A stretch of 64,000 nucleotides of DNA from Phorcus lineatus (Eukaryota > Mollusca > Gastropoda > Trochida > Trochidae). Below the pieces are notes generated by a model, which worked only from the letters and a program-made list of their open reading frames with translations, did no database searches and was not told where the DNA came from. The DNA is taken from positions 50,426,971-50,490,970 of the forward strand of contig OV121082.1 in NCBI GenBank assembly GCA_921293015.1, given 5' to 3'. How positions within the stretch are numbered: the stretch's first letter is position 1; every line of letters begins with the position of its first letter. Below are positions 1-13,399 of this stretch, one piece after another. The position numbers were made by a program, and so were the translations under genes.

Positions 1-2379
1 TTTGGACAGATTGTAAATATCAGAGAAATGGAAATCTGAGTTTAAAAGTTTCTTCTTCAACGTAAATTATTAAATTTTGCTATCAGAATCAGGTAACGCT
101 AAATGTATCTGTAATACGAAACAAAAAATATTATTAGGGTTCTAGTACAATCCTAATCCCCCACACCCCCCTCCCCCAAAGAAAAAGGAAAATTCAAGCA
201 GCTCTGATACAGACGTTATACTTAAACTAATTAGATAACTCTGATGTACTTTTTATAAAATGACAAAATCTGTAGATTATAAAACGAAACAACGAACTAA
301 AAGCAGAATAACGTTACATAGTATTAAAGTTTGGGATGTATACTTTTTAACATAGTGGGAGGCCTACACGTACCCTAAAAATAATTAATTCAAACTAAGT
401 ACAATACAAGTATTGTATATGGCAAAGAAAAGTTGTTTGTATCGTTTTTTTTTTATTTGTTTAATAAATTTGTTTGGTAAATAAAAATTAGCATCTGTGC
501 ACACATAATCACATTAGCTCAAATCATACACGTATTACATGGATTTTTATTGACAAATATGACACACAAGAAACAGGCATATTTTTCACATCACTAACAA
601 AGTTGTTTGTAATTTTGGAACATTAACGTTGATGTTATGTTTATGTATTTTATTGAAATTCATAATTTATTGTAAGTGTATATTCAACTTGACACAAGCT
701 TTGTAGAAGAAACTTGATATCTATTAATAATTTAAATCATTGGTTGGGTCATGACTATAAATGGGTTATTAAGGAACCTATTTAACTATCTAAAACACAA
801 TTTTGCAATACCATGAATTCACAAATTAAGAAAATGTGTTGCATCGTTTGAAAGAAGAAAAAATATCAAGACAAAACTGTTATTTATCAATGTGCAAACC
901 AACAAATCATGTATTATCAAAAACGGCTGTAAATATAAACGATGAATGTACAAACTGATAAAAATGTTTTTCTCTTTTAAGCAAAATCAAGACGCTTCAT
1001 GTATATATTGGTGACTTCAGTAAATTCTTTACATACGTGTCTTATATAGAATATCTGAAAGTTATCAGGCATTTACAAAGTTTATTTGCTGAAAGAATCA
1101 CTTGATGCTCTATGTAAACAATGTATTTACTCTCAATTGGGGTCCGTATACACAAAAACTTGCTATCAGTTGACATGCCTCTGTAACCTGATTTATTACA
1201 ATGTAAGAGGAGATATTGGACACTCCCGCGTGTTGTGTCAACTCCCGGATCTTTCCCGGAATATAAAATTGATTAAAATGACATTCGGCTGAAACTTCAT
1301 AAACAAACACTTCATCTTTTAGCGATAAAAATATCTATAGGAATGAATATAAGTTTGAAAGTCTTCAGCCTATCCTCAAACATTTCAATGACGTAATCGA
1401 TAATATTACTAATGTGTCTCACAGTCAGACACAATTTATTATTTATTTTAGTAATTTTTTGTTTTATTTCAAAGTGAACTTGCTTTGTTCAAACTGTTCA
1501 CGTCGGTTAAACGCACGAAGAAGTTATTTTGACGATCAAGTAAAACAATCCTATGAAAATGAAAACAGAAGATTTATCACTTTTATACTATTTTATGTTA
1601 TTGAACGTATATGTTCTCTTTCGATCCCCCATGCTATGGTGAACCATGGAAAATAATTTCATCGATTGTTGATAATTCATAATCATGCTGTAAGGAAAAA
1701 AGTTCCATGAATTCACACTAGATAAACAACGTAATTACAAACATGGTTTGGAAATATGTATAAATGATGTCCAGTCCAAATGATTTCATTGAGAAGTGAC
1801 ATGTTTGATTCAGATTGGAAGATTTTAGGATTTATCCCAACAAATAACCCAATGGACAAATGACTCCAATTTCATGTAAAACAGATGAGGCAGTTAATCA
1901 CAGGATTAGTCTGGATCAAGCTTCTCCTTCTGACACGTGGCGGGGTGAAATCCTTACCCCCGGGCAAACGATAGACCAACCCATACTGTGAGAAACAGGT
2001 TTGCAACTCCCCTACCCCAGGCCTATGCAAAGCGTGGATCAACTCCTACTGTGGGTAACAGCTCAACCACTCCCCTTCCTCAATACCCATCCACCCCTCC
2101 GCCCTCACCCCCAATCTTTGCAGGCAATCCATGGATCGATCACTACAGAGCACTATCCTTGCAGTTCTCCTACCACGAACCATCCATGTGAATAAAATAA
2201 CGTACCACCCAACCCTCAATTCAAACTCAACTCCATAAAAAGAACCAGTTTGAGCACCACCATAGGCCTACCAAATTCTACGAAAACCTATTCAAAACCC
2301 TTTAATGCATGAATTGGGCGTCTTTGTTCTAGGTTCGTCCTATCAAGACCTATACCCCTTCTCTGCCATCTATGTATTA
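1..2379. other. AT-rich intergenic DNA, no gene seen
   Basis: No open frame here has coding character or splice-phase partners. The stretch at about 1,900-2,370 is noticeably C-rich on the plus strand, which opens two short proline-rich frames, but neither has a domain or a plausible splice context. I see nothing else I can name. Confidence 0.6.
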
Positions 2380-3410
2380 CAATCAATCAATCTTTATTTG
2401 CACTGAAAGAGGCTACATGCCTATAGTACATATTGTAAACACACATTAGGCAGTAGAGAGTATATTCGTTCTACGTTTAAAGGCATGGTACAGAAACATT
2501 GCTAGATTTTCGACATGCATTTTGCTAGAACAGCTTAGTAATGATATGAATTTATAGATATTATGATACGTAAAATAATATTTTTTGATATACATATGCC
2601 TCAAATCGAGATAGGCTGGACAGACACAAAGAAAATGATACTCATCTTCAGTTTCATTTAAATTACACATTTGACATAGACTATGTTTTTTTTCCAAACC
2701 AATACACCTACCGGTTTCAATTAATAAATCATGAGAGGAGCAGCGAAATCTTGAAAGCGAAATTCTAAATTTCGTAACATTCAACAATGATAAGTAATTT
2801 TCATTGCATATAGATTGTTTGAACATTCTGAAATAGAAACATTTATTTGAAACTGACAATTTGTAGAGCCAGTCTTGTAGATATATATCTTGCAATCGTT
2901 GTTTAAAGGACATGAGAAAATTCGATTGCGAATCTATACATTGTTGTAGCCATATATTACCAAATCCTACTGAACATAACAAATGTTTAACATCTGATAC
3001 CCAATTATATTTTCCATTTTCATCATACAACATCATCATATTATAACATTCTTTTCGGTAATCTATACTTTTATCCAGTATCTTATTGCTTTCACTTTAC
3101 ATTCCACATATAGTGGAAATCGGCCACATTCGCCGTAGACCATTATGTTTGAAGTAGTAGGTTTCACACCTAAGAATTTTTTTATTGCAAATAAATGAAC
3201 CCTTTCCAGAACATCAAAATTTTTAAATCCCCAAACTTGGGAACCATAAAGGAGTATTGGGCTAATCTTAGAATCAAATAACCTAAAAACGTTTTAAAAG
3301 GTAAATCGCCCAAGATATGAATGTACCTCATGATACCTAGTAATATTTTCTTTCCTTGCGTTGCAGCATTTTTGACATGTAATGTTATTACAATATCATT
3401 TCATTCATTC
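2380..3410 (-). mobile_element. 5'-truncated, frameshifted LINE retrotransposon 3' end
   Basis: The minus strand encodes the C-terminal part of a non-LTR retrotransposon polyprotein. Reading 5'->3' on that strand, a segment near 3,300-3,360 (GKKILLGIMRYIHILGDLPF) runs into the very typical LINE motif LFDSKISPILLYGSQVWGF near 3,200-3,290. It continues to about 3,070 and then to the 197-residue frame 3,039-2,446. That frame carries the C-terminal zinc-finger-like motif CQMCNLNETEDEYHFLCVCP. At least two frame changes (near 3,295 and 3,070) break the reading frame, and the catalytic RT core is missing, so it is a dead 5'-truncated copy. The 3' end after the stop contains AATAAAGATTGATTGATTG at about 2,380-2,402, a microsatellite-like tail typical of several LINE clades. 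I cannot assign the clade without a search. Confidence 0.85.
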
Positions 3411-4673
3411 CTAAGCGAAACACTTCTCCAAAACTACTATAACGTCAGAATCAGTACCGACCCATACACAAACCTGGTCATATAGCTTGAGTACCCGATC
3501 TCACCAACCCCTAAAAAGGCCGATATCCCACCTCTAAACAGTTGGTGGATTATAGCAAAACAAGCACCTGCTTCTAACTGTGCTCATATAACAAACGTCC
3601 CTTGGTCACACAAAGCAATCGGCCAAAGGTCAATCGTGAGGAGAATGGACAGTCCATGAATGTCCACACGCGACTGGACAAAGGACGACTGAGAATAGCC
3701 TAAGTCCAGTGGATAATTAGCTGTGTGTGAAGTGCCGACCGTGTAATAGCTTGGAGACGAACGTGTAATGTCTGGGTGACACTGGGGACCGTGGAGACGT
3801 GAGGCCATGCTACAGAACACTTCCTTCAACTCTCCGCTTTACTCTTAGAGCTGGAACAAACCAACGCAATTAGATGTATTCCCAGGAACCAAATTACAGA
3901 CATAACGAACGTCGACATCTCCAAGAGAAACTTCTAACAGAATTTATCATATTATTTCAGTAGTTTCGTTCACATTCAGTGTGTCCACTTATCCCTTCCT
4001 AATTTCAGGGTTACTTTTAACCAGAAGACTTCGACCTCAACAGAACTATTGGCTGGAGCAGCAAATCTGACTATCAACTGAAAAAAATAACTTTATTCTT
4101 AGGGATCTTAATACATGACGAACTCACAAGAGTTATCGTACAGCTTATTAGCAATCAACATAAAGGAACTTATCATCCAAAACAATGTTCCCCTGAAGGT
4201 ATCGTTTTGACAGAAGATTTTGAGCAATGCTCTGCCGTGTAAAGTACATGACATGTTATACAGAATCAAGTAATGATAACAAAATGCTACATGACGTCAT
4301 GAGCATGACGACATCACAATGCTATGACATCACTGCACTTTGGAGTGTTATGGGTGGTGCAAAGTTCAGGGAATACAGGGTTGTACATTTTCAATGATAA
4401 GAGCAATTTCACCCTCGTGTCTTCTGTTATCAAGTATAATAACACTCGTTGATAAAGATATGGAAATCCCCTGCAAGGCTCGAATATTTGTAGTGTTTCA
4501 ACTCATTTGGATAATTTGATTTCATACATTTTGTTGAGAATATCTTTATTATTGTAGTCTTGGTGAACAGGTGACAGTAAGCTTAAGAACGTCTGGGAGG
4601 TTTATTTACTTCAGCTGAGAGAGTTACAAGCTTGATCGCCATCCCTATTAAACCATTAGGTTATGGCATCTTA
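3411..4673. other. intergenic, nothing recognised
   Basis: The stretch is AT-rich apart from a more mixed-composition part at about 3,420-3,830. It has no coding frame with support and no repeat structure that I can see. Confidence 0.5.
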
Positions 4674-5307
4674 ACTTAAACGCACTAGTGCACACCAATA
4701 TTTCTTTAACACAACGAATGCACAGATACTGCATATCTCTCGATATTATTCAAGAACCTCACTCAAATAATCTACCTCGTAAGTTATTTAACGAATATTT
4801 ACGTATTCAGGTAGTAAAGTTGGTTTTTAAAGACCGGAAGTATTTAATGTTACGTTACAATAAATCCGCATGAACTATGATAAGGGAAATATTAAGATTT
4901 TGTTTATAACCAAAATAGCGGAAACGGCAGCCACTTTGGTCAATCTAATAGCAATGCTAATGCTGTGTTATTAAGTCGGTTTATTTACAACATTGCTTTC
5001 ATTAAACATAATTCATTATTTGTTCTCAGTTCAGAGTTTAGGTAAATTCAACAGCTGCACATATTAAGTGTTCAGCCGCTTTCAACTGTCTATAATTTAT
5101 CCGTTTTGTGCACAGCTAACCTTAGATTTGTTATATGTCCAAGCCGACAGCGGCTGTCTAAATTTTTTCATTGTTGATTGCAGGTCAATTGTAAAGAATT
5201 TTAAGTATTTCATTGCATCGATAGAAAGCTTAAGTGATTGCATAAGTCCTCTTAAACCTTAAAACAGCCAATTTAAACCGTAAAAGCGTGCACTAGTGCC
5301 TTTAAGT
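4674..5307. mobile_element. candidate non-autonomous element with 20-bp inverted ends
   Basis: The left end reads ACTTAAACGCACTAGTGCAC (4,674-4,693). The reverse complement of the right end (5,288-5,307) reads ACTTAAAGGCACTAGTGCAC, so 19 of 20 bases match in inverted orientation 634 bp apart. Part of the match is the self-palindromic core GCACTAGTGC. No transposase frame lies inside. A target-site duplication is not clear (TTA or TTAA-like flanks at best). It is most simply a MITE-like DNA element, but a chance pair of palindromes is not excluded. Confidence 0.4.
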
Positions 5308-8177
5308 AATTTATAAATGCATTTTATCAATTGGACTATTTTAAAACGACTTGAAAGCGGTTCCCCTACTATAAAGATTCAAAATAAAGTTCAATAAATT
5401 GTACAATATTAACTCAAATTTCCACGGTTTTGGAATATCTAATGATTTACCTGATCGAAACAGAAGCAGTCTATAGGATGCTGTATTTAACCAATCGCTT
5501 TTATCGTGTATCTTTCAAAAAGGTTAACATGCATGATAGAAATCTGACGACATCAACAAAGTTACGTTACAGACAAACCATCTGAACCTCTAAATACTGA
5601 ATACAATTACATTTTCAATTCAGATATGGTCAAACTTTTGTTGTAGATCAATATATCCCTTAAAGATGATATCTAATTTTACAAGTTTACTTTTATCTAA
5701 TGATAACTATGAAAAACAAATGAAAAAAGAGACCGATTGCATTGAATTTTGGTTTGGTTTTGTTTTTCGAAAAACTGGCAAACTCTGGGAGACTGAAACA
5801 TTAATGAATTTGTTATGATGAATAAGCTGCGAAAAACAAACGTGTACATAGAACCTTTCAGGTTCATGGTATTAGAAAATAAAGAAATTATGAATCAATT
5901 TCACAGTTTCAGATTGAAACTGCTAGTTATTTTGCATGTAAGAGTAAGATAAAACAAGTTTGATAATTTTGAAGGCATTGAAATTATTATAACACTCGGG
6001 TGCTTTAAAAATCATTCTGCATTTATCAAGGAGAAATATTTCTATTGAGCTTGAATTCGCCATCATTTAGCATGCATACTCAACCAAGCGAAACACACGC
6101 GAGGCTTTAGTTGTACCATGGGAAATTACCACCAATTCTGTGACAACAATTAAGACATACTGATGAAATATTAATAACGTTGTATTACATTTAATTGTCA
6201 TTATAATTTGCATTATTGATAAGACCTTATTCGCAATGTTTATTTTGGAAGGCCGGCGTTACGGGAGATGATGTGTAGAGCGACATGAACAGTGATGAAA
6301 GAGGGTTTCCATTGTAACAGGGTTCTGGGTAGTGGTGTAGTAATCACTCCCTTACTTATGTGACAATAGGACGAGGAAATATACATCAAAAATGCAGTTT
6401 GAAAACACACATCATGCCCGTGAGGCTTCTGTTAATGCAAAGTCTTTCGCGTGATTAATTTCGATGTCAGACAAAATAAATTCTTGTTTCTTCGTCCGAA
6501 AAGTTTCGTGAAAAGAGAAAAAATATGCAATTCAATATTTCTATGTTTTAATATCCCATGTTTCATATGTGACAAATATGCTATTATTCATTAGGAAGAG
6601 AATTTATTAATCATAAGTTTATGAAAAAAATTGGGAAATTTTGTTTACTTGTCTTGGGATACTTAGATATTTTGTTCTTGTTAATCATCACGTTTTATTT
6701 TAAACTAATAAATACATTAAACTAATATACATGTATTCATTTGTACACTAAAACAAACTTACTCGTTTATGCTTTTCTGAATTTCAAGGAATATCATATT
6801 AACGTGCATTTTAGTCGTTGAGAAATTAGTGGTTAAAGCTTAATCATATAAGGATTTCAATCTAAAATCTAAGAATTTTACAACAAATGAATTTAACAAT
6901 AAACCCGACAATATGATATATTACAATCACCTAGGTCAAACTTTGTGATGCAATTCTGGTTGGAAACAGATTTTCATAAACTTCCTGTGTTGTTATTCTG
7001 AAATATATTTTCTACAGATCTGTTTTATTTTTTGTTGTGTTGTACATGAATTGAACATTGATAATACATTTGTAAGCCAAATATCAAAGCAAACTTTACT
7101 TTAAAACAAACTTTAAAACATGGGGTTTTTTTACGGACAATGATTATAAATTCTCTGTTATCTCCGGAAAACTTGATTTTCCAACATTTAAAATATTTGA
7201 ACACTACCGGAAAGCAACAATTACGTATTTGCTGTAAAATATTACACAGTCATTTAAACACAGCGTAAAATGAAATGAGATATAGTTTAGCTAAATAATA
7301 ACACAACAAAGTGTAGACTTACACACCATACAACAAACCAAAATGTCGTAATGTTTCCCATACAACTTTTGTTCGAGATATGGAATGGTTTTAGACTTTC
7401 TTCGACATTGCGGTAAGTTCAATCAATTCAGGATACTAGGCGTCTTTTCGATATATTCTAGAAAATAAATAAACGTTGAGAGTCGCATACAATAAAAGAG
7501 GCGCATACGAAGTAGAGAGTATATAATTTGATACTACTTATAAATTTTAATCAGGGGTCAAAGTAGCCATGCGGGTAATTAAAAACCTTTAATTCAGAAC
7601 TTTAATTTCAGAATTAATTTCACCTTGCTAACAGTAAGAAAATGAGTGTAAGACAATCCGTCCGAAGGAAGAAAAGAGTCAGGATAGCTTTAGTCTTATA
7701 GAATATCCGTCACATCTGTCATTACACGAGTCAAATTACAGACAGTTCAACCCCCATTATTAGTAAAGAGCGAGTTTCTTATTTATCAGGGATCTAGTTT
7801 TCAACATGATAAACAGAATAAATAGTGAAATGATATCATGTTCATGACAAACGTATGTGATTTAAGTCACCTAAATACTAATACCTAAACTTATCTAACA
7901 AATTTAGTTTAGACTAATGAAGAAACGATACATATTAATACTTAAAGAAACAGCAGAAAAGGTGTATTAAAACAACAATAAGCCGAATACACCTCTTTAA
8001 AACATATTTTAAAACAAGATGAAGGGTTTTTTTCAATTTATAGTATCATTTCCTTGATGTTTGTATAGTATATAATTAATCACGTTGCAAATATATTAAA
8101 CAATACTTGTCCAGCCGAGCATTAATAAATCCTGCGTTCTGGTGAACAGTAAAATCAAAATATGCTAAACAGTTTTT
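5308..8177. other. AT-rich intergenic DNA, nothing recognised
   Basis: There are frequent stops in all frames, no splice-compatible exons, no RNA gene pattern and no tandem repeat that I could see. Confidence 0.5.
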
Positions 8178-8947
8178 CTATGTGCAATGATCACATGTCC
8201 TAACGCTCTTAAGTAAAAAATATTAATCATGCATATATCACAACCATTTATGTAAATGTAATATGTCCAAAGTGTAATGATGTATAAACACCTTTCATGT
8301 TGCTCTGAAGTAAAAACATTAATCATATATATATATATATATCACAACCATTTATGTAAATGAACTATGTCCACAGTGTAATGATGTATAAACACCTTTC
8401 ATGTTGCTCCAAAGTAAAAACATTAATCATGTATATATCACAACCATTTATGTAAATGAACTATGTCCACAGTGTAATGATGTATAAACACCTTTCATGT
8501 TGCTCTGAAGTAAGAACATTAATCATATATATATATCACAACCATTTATGTAAATGAACTATGTCCACAGTGTAATGATGTATAAACACCTTTCATGTTG
8601 CTCTTAAGTAAAAATATTAATCATATATATATCACAACCATTTATGGAAATGTACTATGTCCACAGTGTAATGATGTATAAACACCTTTCATGTTGCTCC
8701 GAAGTAAAAACACTAATCATGTATATATCACATCCATTTATGTAAATGAACTATGTCCACAGTGTAATGATGTATAAACACCTTTCATGTTGCTCTGAAG
8801 TAAAAATATAAACTCATGTATATATCACAACCATTTATGTAAATGTACTATGTCTACAGTGGAATGATGTATAAACACCTTTCATGTTGCTCTGAAGTAA
8901 AAAAAATATATATAATAAATAATCATATATATATCACAACCATTTTT
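8178..8947. repeat. minisatellite, about 96-bp unit, about 8 copies
   Basis: The landmark CAACCATTTATG (or close variants) starts at 8,241, 8,345, 8,441, 8,539, 8,635, 8,731, 8,828 and 8,937, giving spacings of 96-98 bp apart from 104 and 109 where an AT run has expanded. Each unit contains ATGATGTATAAACACCTTTC and an (AT)n tract. Copies differ at only a few positions. The first and last copies are partial or more diverged. The array is non-coding. Confidence 0.95.
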
Positions 8948-9236
8948 ATTTTATAAAACCTGTTTATGGTTTAATCGCTTTTTCATCTCCCCGCTGTTAT
9001 ATTCTTTCATTGAATTATCTCGTAAGATATATTTGATCTGAACAATATTTTAACATATCTAATTTTAGCAAACAAAGACAAACTGTATTGACTTATGTTA
9101 TGTACCTTGTTAAGTCTTTGACATTTTAAATGATATTTGAAACACGCAAAATGCGTATGTTATTAATTATGCATTGGTTTTGTCTGGTGGATTGCCCACA
9201 CAAACAATACAATATTTTCATACCCTTCTGTTAAAA

Positions 9237-9400
9237 CCAAAAGAGAATAATTGTATTGTTTTACTTGACGTTTAGTCAATAGATGACGGAACAGATTAAA
9301 TACCCCGTGGGCTTAAAACAAATCCTCCATTCGTTCTGGGATTCGAACCCGCATTTCAGGAGACGCACTGACAAAGGATGGCTCGACTTGATGGAAAGCT
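9237..9400 (-). repeat. tRNA-derived SINE-like fragment
   Basis: On the minus strand the complement of 9,339-9,349 is GGTTCGAATCC, a perfect Pol III B-box. It is preceded by a tRNA-like stretch and followed by a non-tRNA body. No acceptor-stem pairing or full cloverleaf is visible, so this is not called as a tRNA gene. The family is unknown to me. Confidence 0.4.
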
Positions 9401-11690
9401 GAAAGATGGAACTTTGATACGTTATTGATTGATCATCCGGATGTAAAGATACGCCTGTGTCAGATACACTGGAGTTGGTTTATCTTCTGGTCTGTTTCAA
9501 TATGTCGCATTTATTTTTAATCTCCACGTTCTTTGTGTTTGTTTCTCTGTACAACTATGTCCAATCTGTCTCTTTAGATTGTCGATATATGATATATACT
9601 ACGTTTATTTCGACAATTTTACTGAATTAACCATTTCTAATCTCTGGAACTGGAATCTTCTATCAAATTGTTATTTTTGTCTGCTGCCTATGCTCTGCGT
9701 TTGACGTAGCGACACTCTATAGAATAAAGAAACGATTCAAATGTTATTGTACTTTACTTTGCACATACACGATTTCAAGGCATACACGATGTCCTTATAA
9801 ATCACTTAGGGGTCTGCATAAGAGATTTTAACTAAAAACTGTGTTTATATAGTGCACATTATCTCTATCAAAACAATTACATAATAATAAAACAAAACAC
9901 ATGATTGATATATAAAACAGAATAAGTAAATATCATAGGAAGCAACGCAAGACAAATTTTCAAGCAACGTGGTTCACATTAGGGTTATCTATATTTCCAT
10001 ATTGTTGCTATTGCCAATCTTCAAGACTATCTGAAATTGATCACATGGTAAAAACATAACAATCTTCATGAATTCAGTTAACGATAGCTTTTTAAAGGTC
10101 CATATTGTGAAGTTACTTATGATGCAATTATACAGCAAATGTTTTATGTTGTAACAAATCCTATAGTTTAGGGAAAAATCAAACCAAAGCGATCTTAAGA
10201 TGAGTGAGCATGTTTGATGCGATCCAAGGGAAGCAACTCCAATTATTTCAAGCACGAATTCCATGCAACTTGACTATTCTCTGTTGTAATAACCCTCAGA
10301 ATACGATTTAGTAATTGCGTGGAATTAAAACCTCGTGGGTTCTTAAAGGTGACGTAAAACAACAAGAGTTTTACTAATGTGTGATCAAATTGGTTTGCAA
10401 GGATGTGGTACGTGGCAATTATACTTTCGAAATATTTGGGTCACTATTCAGAGTTTCTTTATTAAACTTATTTGATGCATGTATCAAGCATATTTACTAC
10501 AATGAGGGGTATGAAACGCCCTTTATTCACTTAAGCACGCAGCGAAGTACATAGATTATCACGCCATATCAACTGAAGGTCTGACATAATGGTACATTGT
10601 ATCTTTCTATTGCCTCCTTGACCGCGGTCATCGCACATTGACCTGTCCACTAACAAACAGGACATGTAGATTGCCTCTATCCGAGATCTATCATCATGCA
10701 AGTAGATGCATGAATTTCCTCCCTCTATTTTGAAAGTCTGTTTCCCGTGTTTCGTCTTAGTCATTGGACTCAACTAGCGGGATTCCGGTTCGTTTCATCA
10801 CTAGAACATTCTGTGTACTGTGGCTGTCACAGAGTACAACTACAGATTTAATTGCACATAAAACACAGCTATTTTGCATATGTCAAAGTACTATACACTT
10901 TGATTGCTTTAAAGGGATTAGAGGGGACATTGTATGTATTCTTAATATATCTTTATATGACAACCAAATTAGAAAACATCCCTCAGGTGATATTTTAGTT
11001 GCTATATATGTTTTAAAGATTGACAAAGAATAGCGTACATACATTTATACTGTAACAAAGGGAAGCCTTTCATCAGCACTACTCGCGTGAACAGCCTTGC
11101 TACGGCATGACAGTACTACGTTGATCACTCAAATGGCTGAATATTTTTTAATATGTAAATAATACAAATAGTTTAGAATTAATTTTAAAACGTTATGAGA
11201 CTAGATATATACATAATGGTCCTCACGAAGTAGAGATGTGGCCACTTTGAACATACTTTATTGACAGACAGGTCAACAACATTATAGGCACAATTTTAAA
11301 AAACATACTGAATTTTAGAAAAAATATATGCATCAAATGTACTTCACTATAGACATAAAATGTAAAGAGAAATGAACAAATAGCGCAAACGATAAAGGTA
11401 AGCCCGCTTTGAAGGTAACGAACCAAGCGATTAGTAGGAAGAACAGTATTTAATTACACTCTTTCATTTAGTCTTCTTTTCTTTTTTTTATCTAAAATGG
11501 TTTCTTCAGGAGAGGAAAGATTTACAGTTTTAATGTTCAAGTGCTGATGATGAGGAGGCCACCGAAAATGCTTTTTTTCTAATTATTCTGAAAAAATCCC
11601 TAAAAAAGTGTATAATTGATCGGTTACCCCTCGACTGTATTCCATGATGTACATCCTCATAGTTATAAACTTGTATAGAAGTACAAAAAA
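9401..11690. other. intergenic, no supported gene
   Basis: A minus-strand open frame at 10,531-10,773 (80 codons) has somewhat balanced composition. I found no splice partner or recognisable motif for it, so I do not call it a gene. Confidence 0.45.
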
Positions 11691-11911
11691 CTGTACACAA
11701 GTCTCTTTTTTAAGAAAAGGTCATGGTGAAAAAGACTGTACACAAATCTCTTTTTTAAGAAAAGGTCATGGTGAAAAATACTGTACACAAGTCTCTTTTT
11801 TAAGAAAAGGTCATGGTGAAAAAGACTGTACACAAGTCTCTTTTTTAAGAAAAGGTCATGGTGAAAAAGACTGTACACAAGTCTCTTTTTTAAGAAAAGG
11901 ACATGGTGAAG
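11691..11911. repeat. 45-bp minisatellite, 5 copies, open in both strands
   Basis: Units begin with CTGTACACAA at 11,691, 11,736, 11,781, 11,826 and 11,871, exactly 45 bp apart, and are nearly identical. Because 45 is divisible by three and the unit lacks stops in one frame of each strand, long open frames appear on both strands. They are a by-product of the repeat rather than evidence for a gene. Confidence 0.95.
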
Positions 11912-12973
11912 GGATAATCTATAAGTGTGTCCGAACACACTGTTTGCTGCCGATGCAATCTAGGGATTATAAACAAAAACGTTCAAACATCAAATATTCA
12001 GGGCCTTTTCACACCTGGTTCAACATGCACACCGACACTCATACTGATACAAATGTACCATTGTACCATTGTACCACCATTTCACCTTCTTCTCTTGGAA
12101 CAACCTCTGAACATGCGATAGTTCTTTCAGCGGTGGTGAAAGGATTTTATGCCCGCTTTACACCTTAACCCTTTTTTATATCTATCGACCTGAGAAGTAG
12201 CATGGTTTTTTTTTACACAAATAAAGCGATAGACCCAAAGAAAAATAATGTTTTTTAATTTTAAAAAAATGGCAGTACCATAATCGGTTAAGATATGCAT
12301 TTCCCTACCACCACTGATTAAAACGTGTTCACACAAAAATGGCCGCTAGTGTTTTTGCTTGATATTATTTCCCTTATGACAATAAGTGATCGGGTTGAGT
12401 AATAACATTTTTCGAACATCTGAATATAATACATTGGACATAATGCAATGTTTATTTGGAAAAATTTGAAGAAATAAATAGATAGATAAATAAAAATGAA
12501 TAATAATTCTTCCGAACAATGTGCTACGGTCCTTTTAAACCGAACATTTGTAATTTTTTATCAAAACAATACTTTTCCGCAAAAAACAGAATTTGGAGCA
12601 TAAATTTATTTTAATGAAGCTGGTCAAACAGCATTTGAGGAAACGGAAATATGGAATCAAAGAAATTAAGAATTGCTAGACTGAGGCTCAGTCTAGTTTA
12701 AGATATTCCTTATTCATTCATAAGAAAAAAGTAACTATGAGATTAAAAAATAGAATGAAGACTCACTGAATTGGTAACTGCAGACTCAAATCTAGACTTG
12801 CTTTACAAGAAGTTTCTATATTTGGGATTCTAAAGATGATAATTAAACGTAGTCAATATATAAGATTATGATATGCATGTCGCTATTTGCATTCGGATCC
12901 TTATTTATCAAATATTCATTGCTTGCATGTATGTGCTGTAATTGCTTCAGTGAACACTACTGAAAAGTGTCTA
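11912..12973. other. intergenic, nothing recognised
   Basis: AT-rich DNA with no coding support. A short GTACCATT repetition lies near 12,055-12,075. Confidence 0.5.
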
Positions 12974-13399
12974 AAAAATAACATAGTTTGTAGATCTACT
13001 CCTCAAAATAACACAGTTTTTTTTATCAACTCCTCAAAATAAAACAGTTTGTAAATCTACTCCTCAAAATAACACAGTTTGTTAATCTACGCCTTAAAAT
13101 AACACAGTTTGTTAATCTATTCCTCAAAATAACACAGTTTTTTTATCAACTCCTGAAAATAACAGTTTGTCAATCTACTCCTAAAAATAACACAGTTTGT
13201 TTATCAGCTCATCAAAATATTACAGTTTGTAGATCTACTCCTCAAAATAACACACTTTTTTATCAACTCCGCAAAATAACACAGTTTGTCAATTTACTCC
13301 TCAAAATAAAACAGTTTGTAAATCTACTCCTCAAAATAAAACAGTTTGTAAATCTACTCCTCAAAACAACACAGTTTGTTATTCTACTCCTCAAAATAC
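12974..13399. repeat. about 30-bp minisatellite, about 14 copies
   Basis: Degenerate tandem copies of a unit close to CTCCTCAAAATAACACAG plus a T-rich/TAATCTA part repeat about every 30 bp across the block. Copies vary by point changes and one- or two-base length differences, so the array is older or less homogenised than the 45-bp array at 11.7 kb. Confidence 0.9.

Noticed and set aside
1988-2195. Two overlapping proline-rich frames
   Set aside because: They reflect a C-rich tract; no splice sites, domain or start context supports a gene.
8178-8947. Regularly spaced repeats considered as a CRISPR array
   Set aside because: The whole 96-bp unit is repeated with no unique spacers, and the genome is animal.
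9336-9400. tRNA gene on the minus strand
   Set aside because: A good B-box but no closing acceptor stem or full cloverleaf; treated as a SINE fragment.
11644-12168. 174-codon plus-strand frame and a 91-codon minus-strand frame
   Set aside because: Both come from the 45-bp minisatellite; no splice or domain support.
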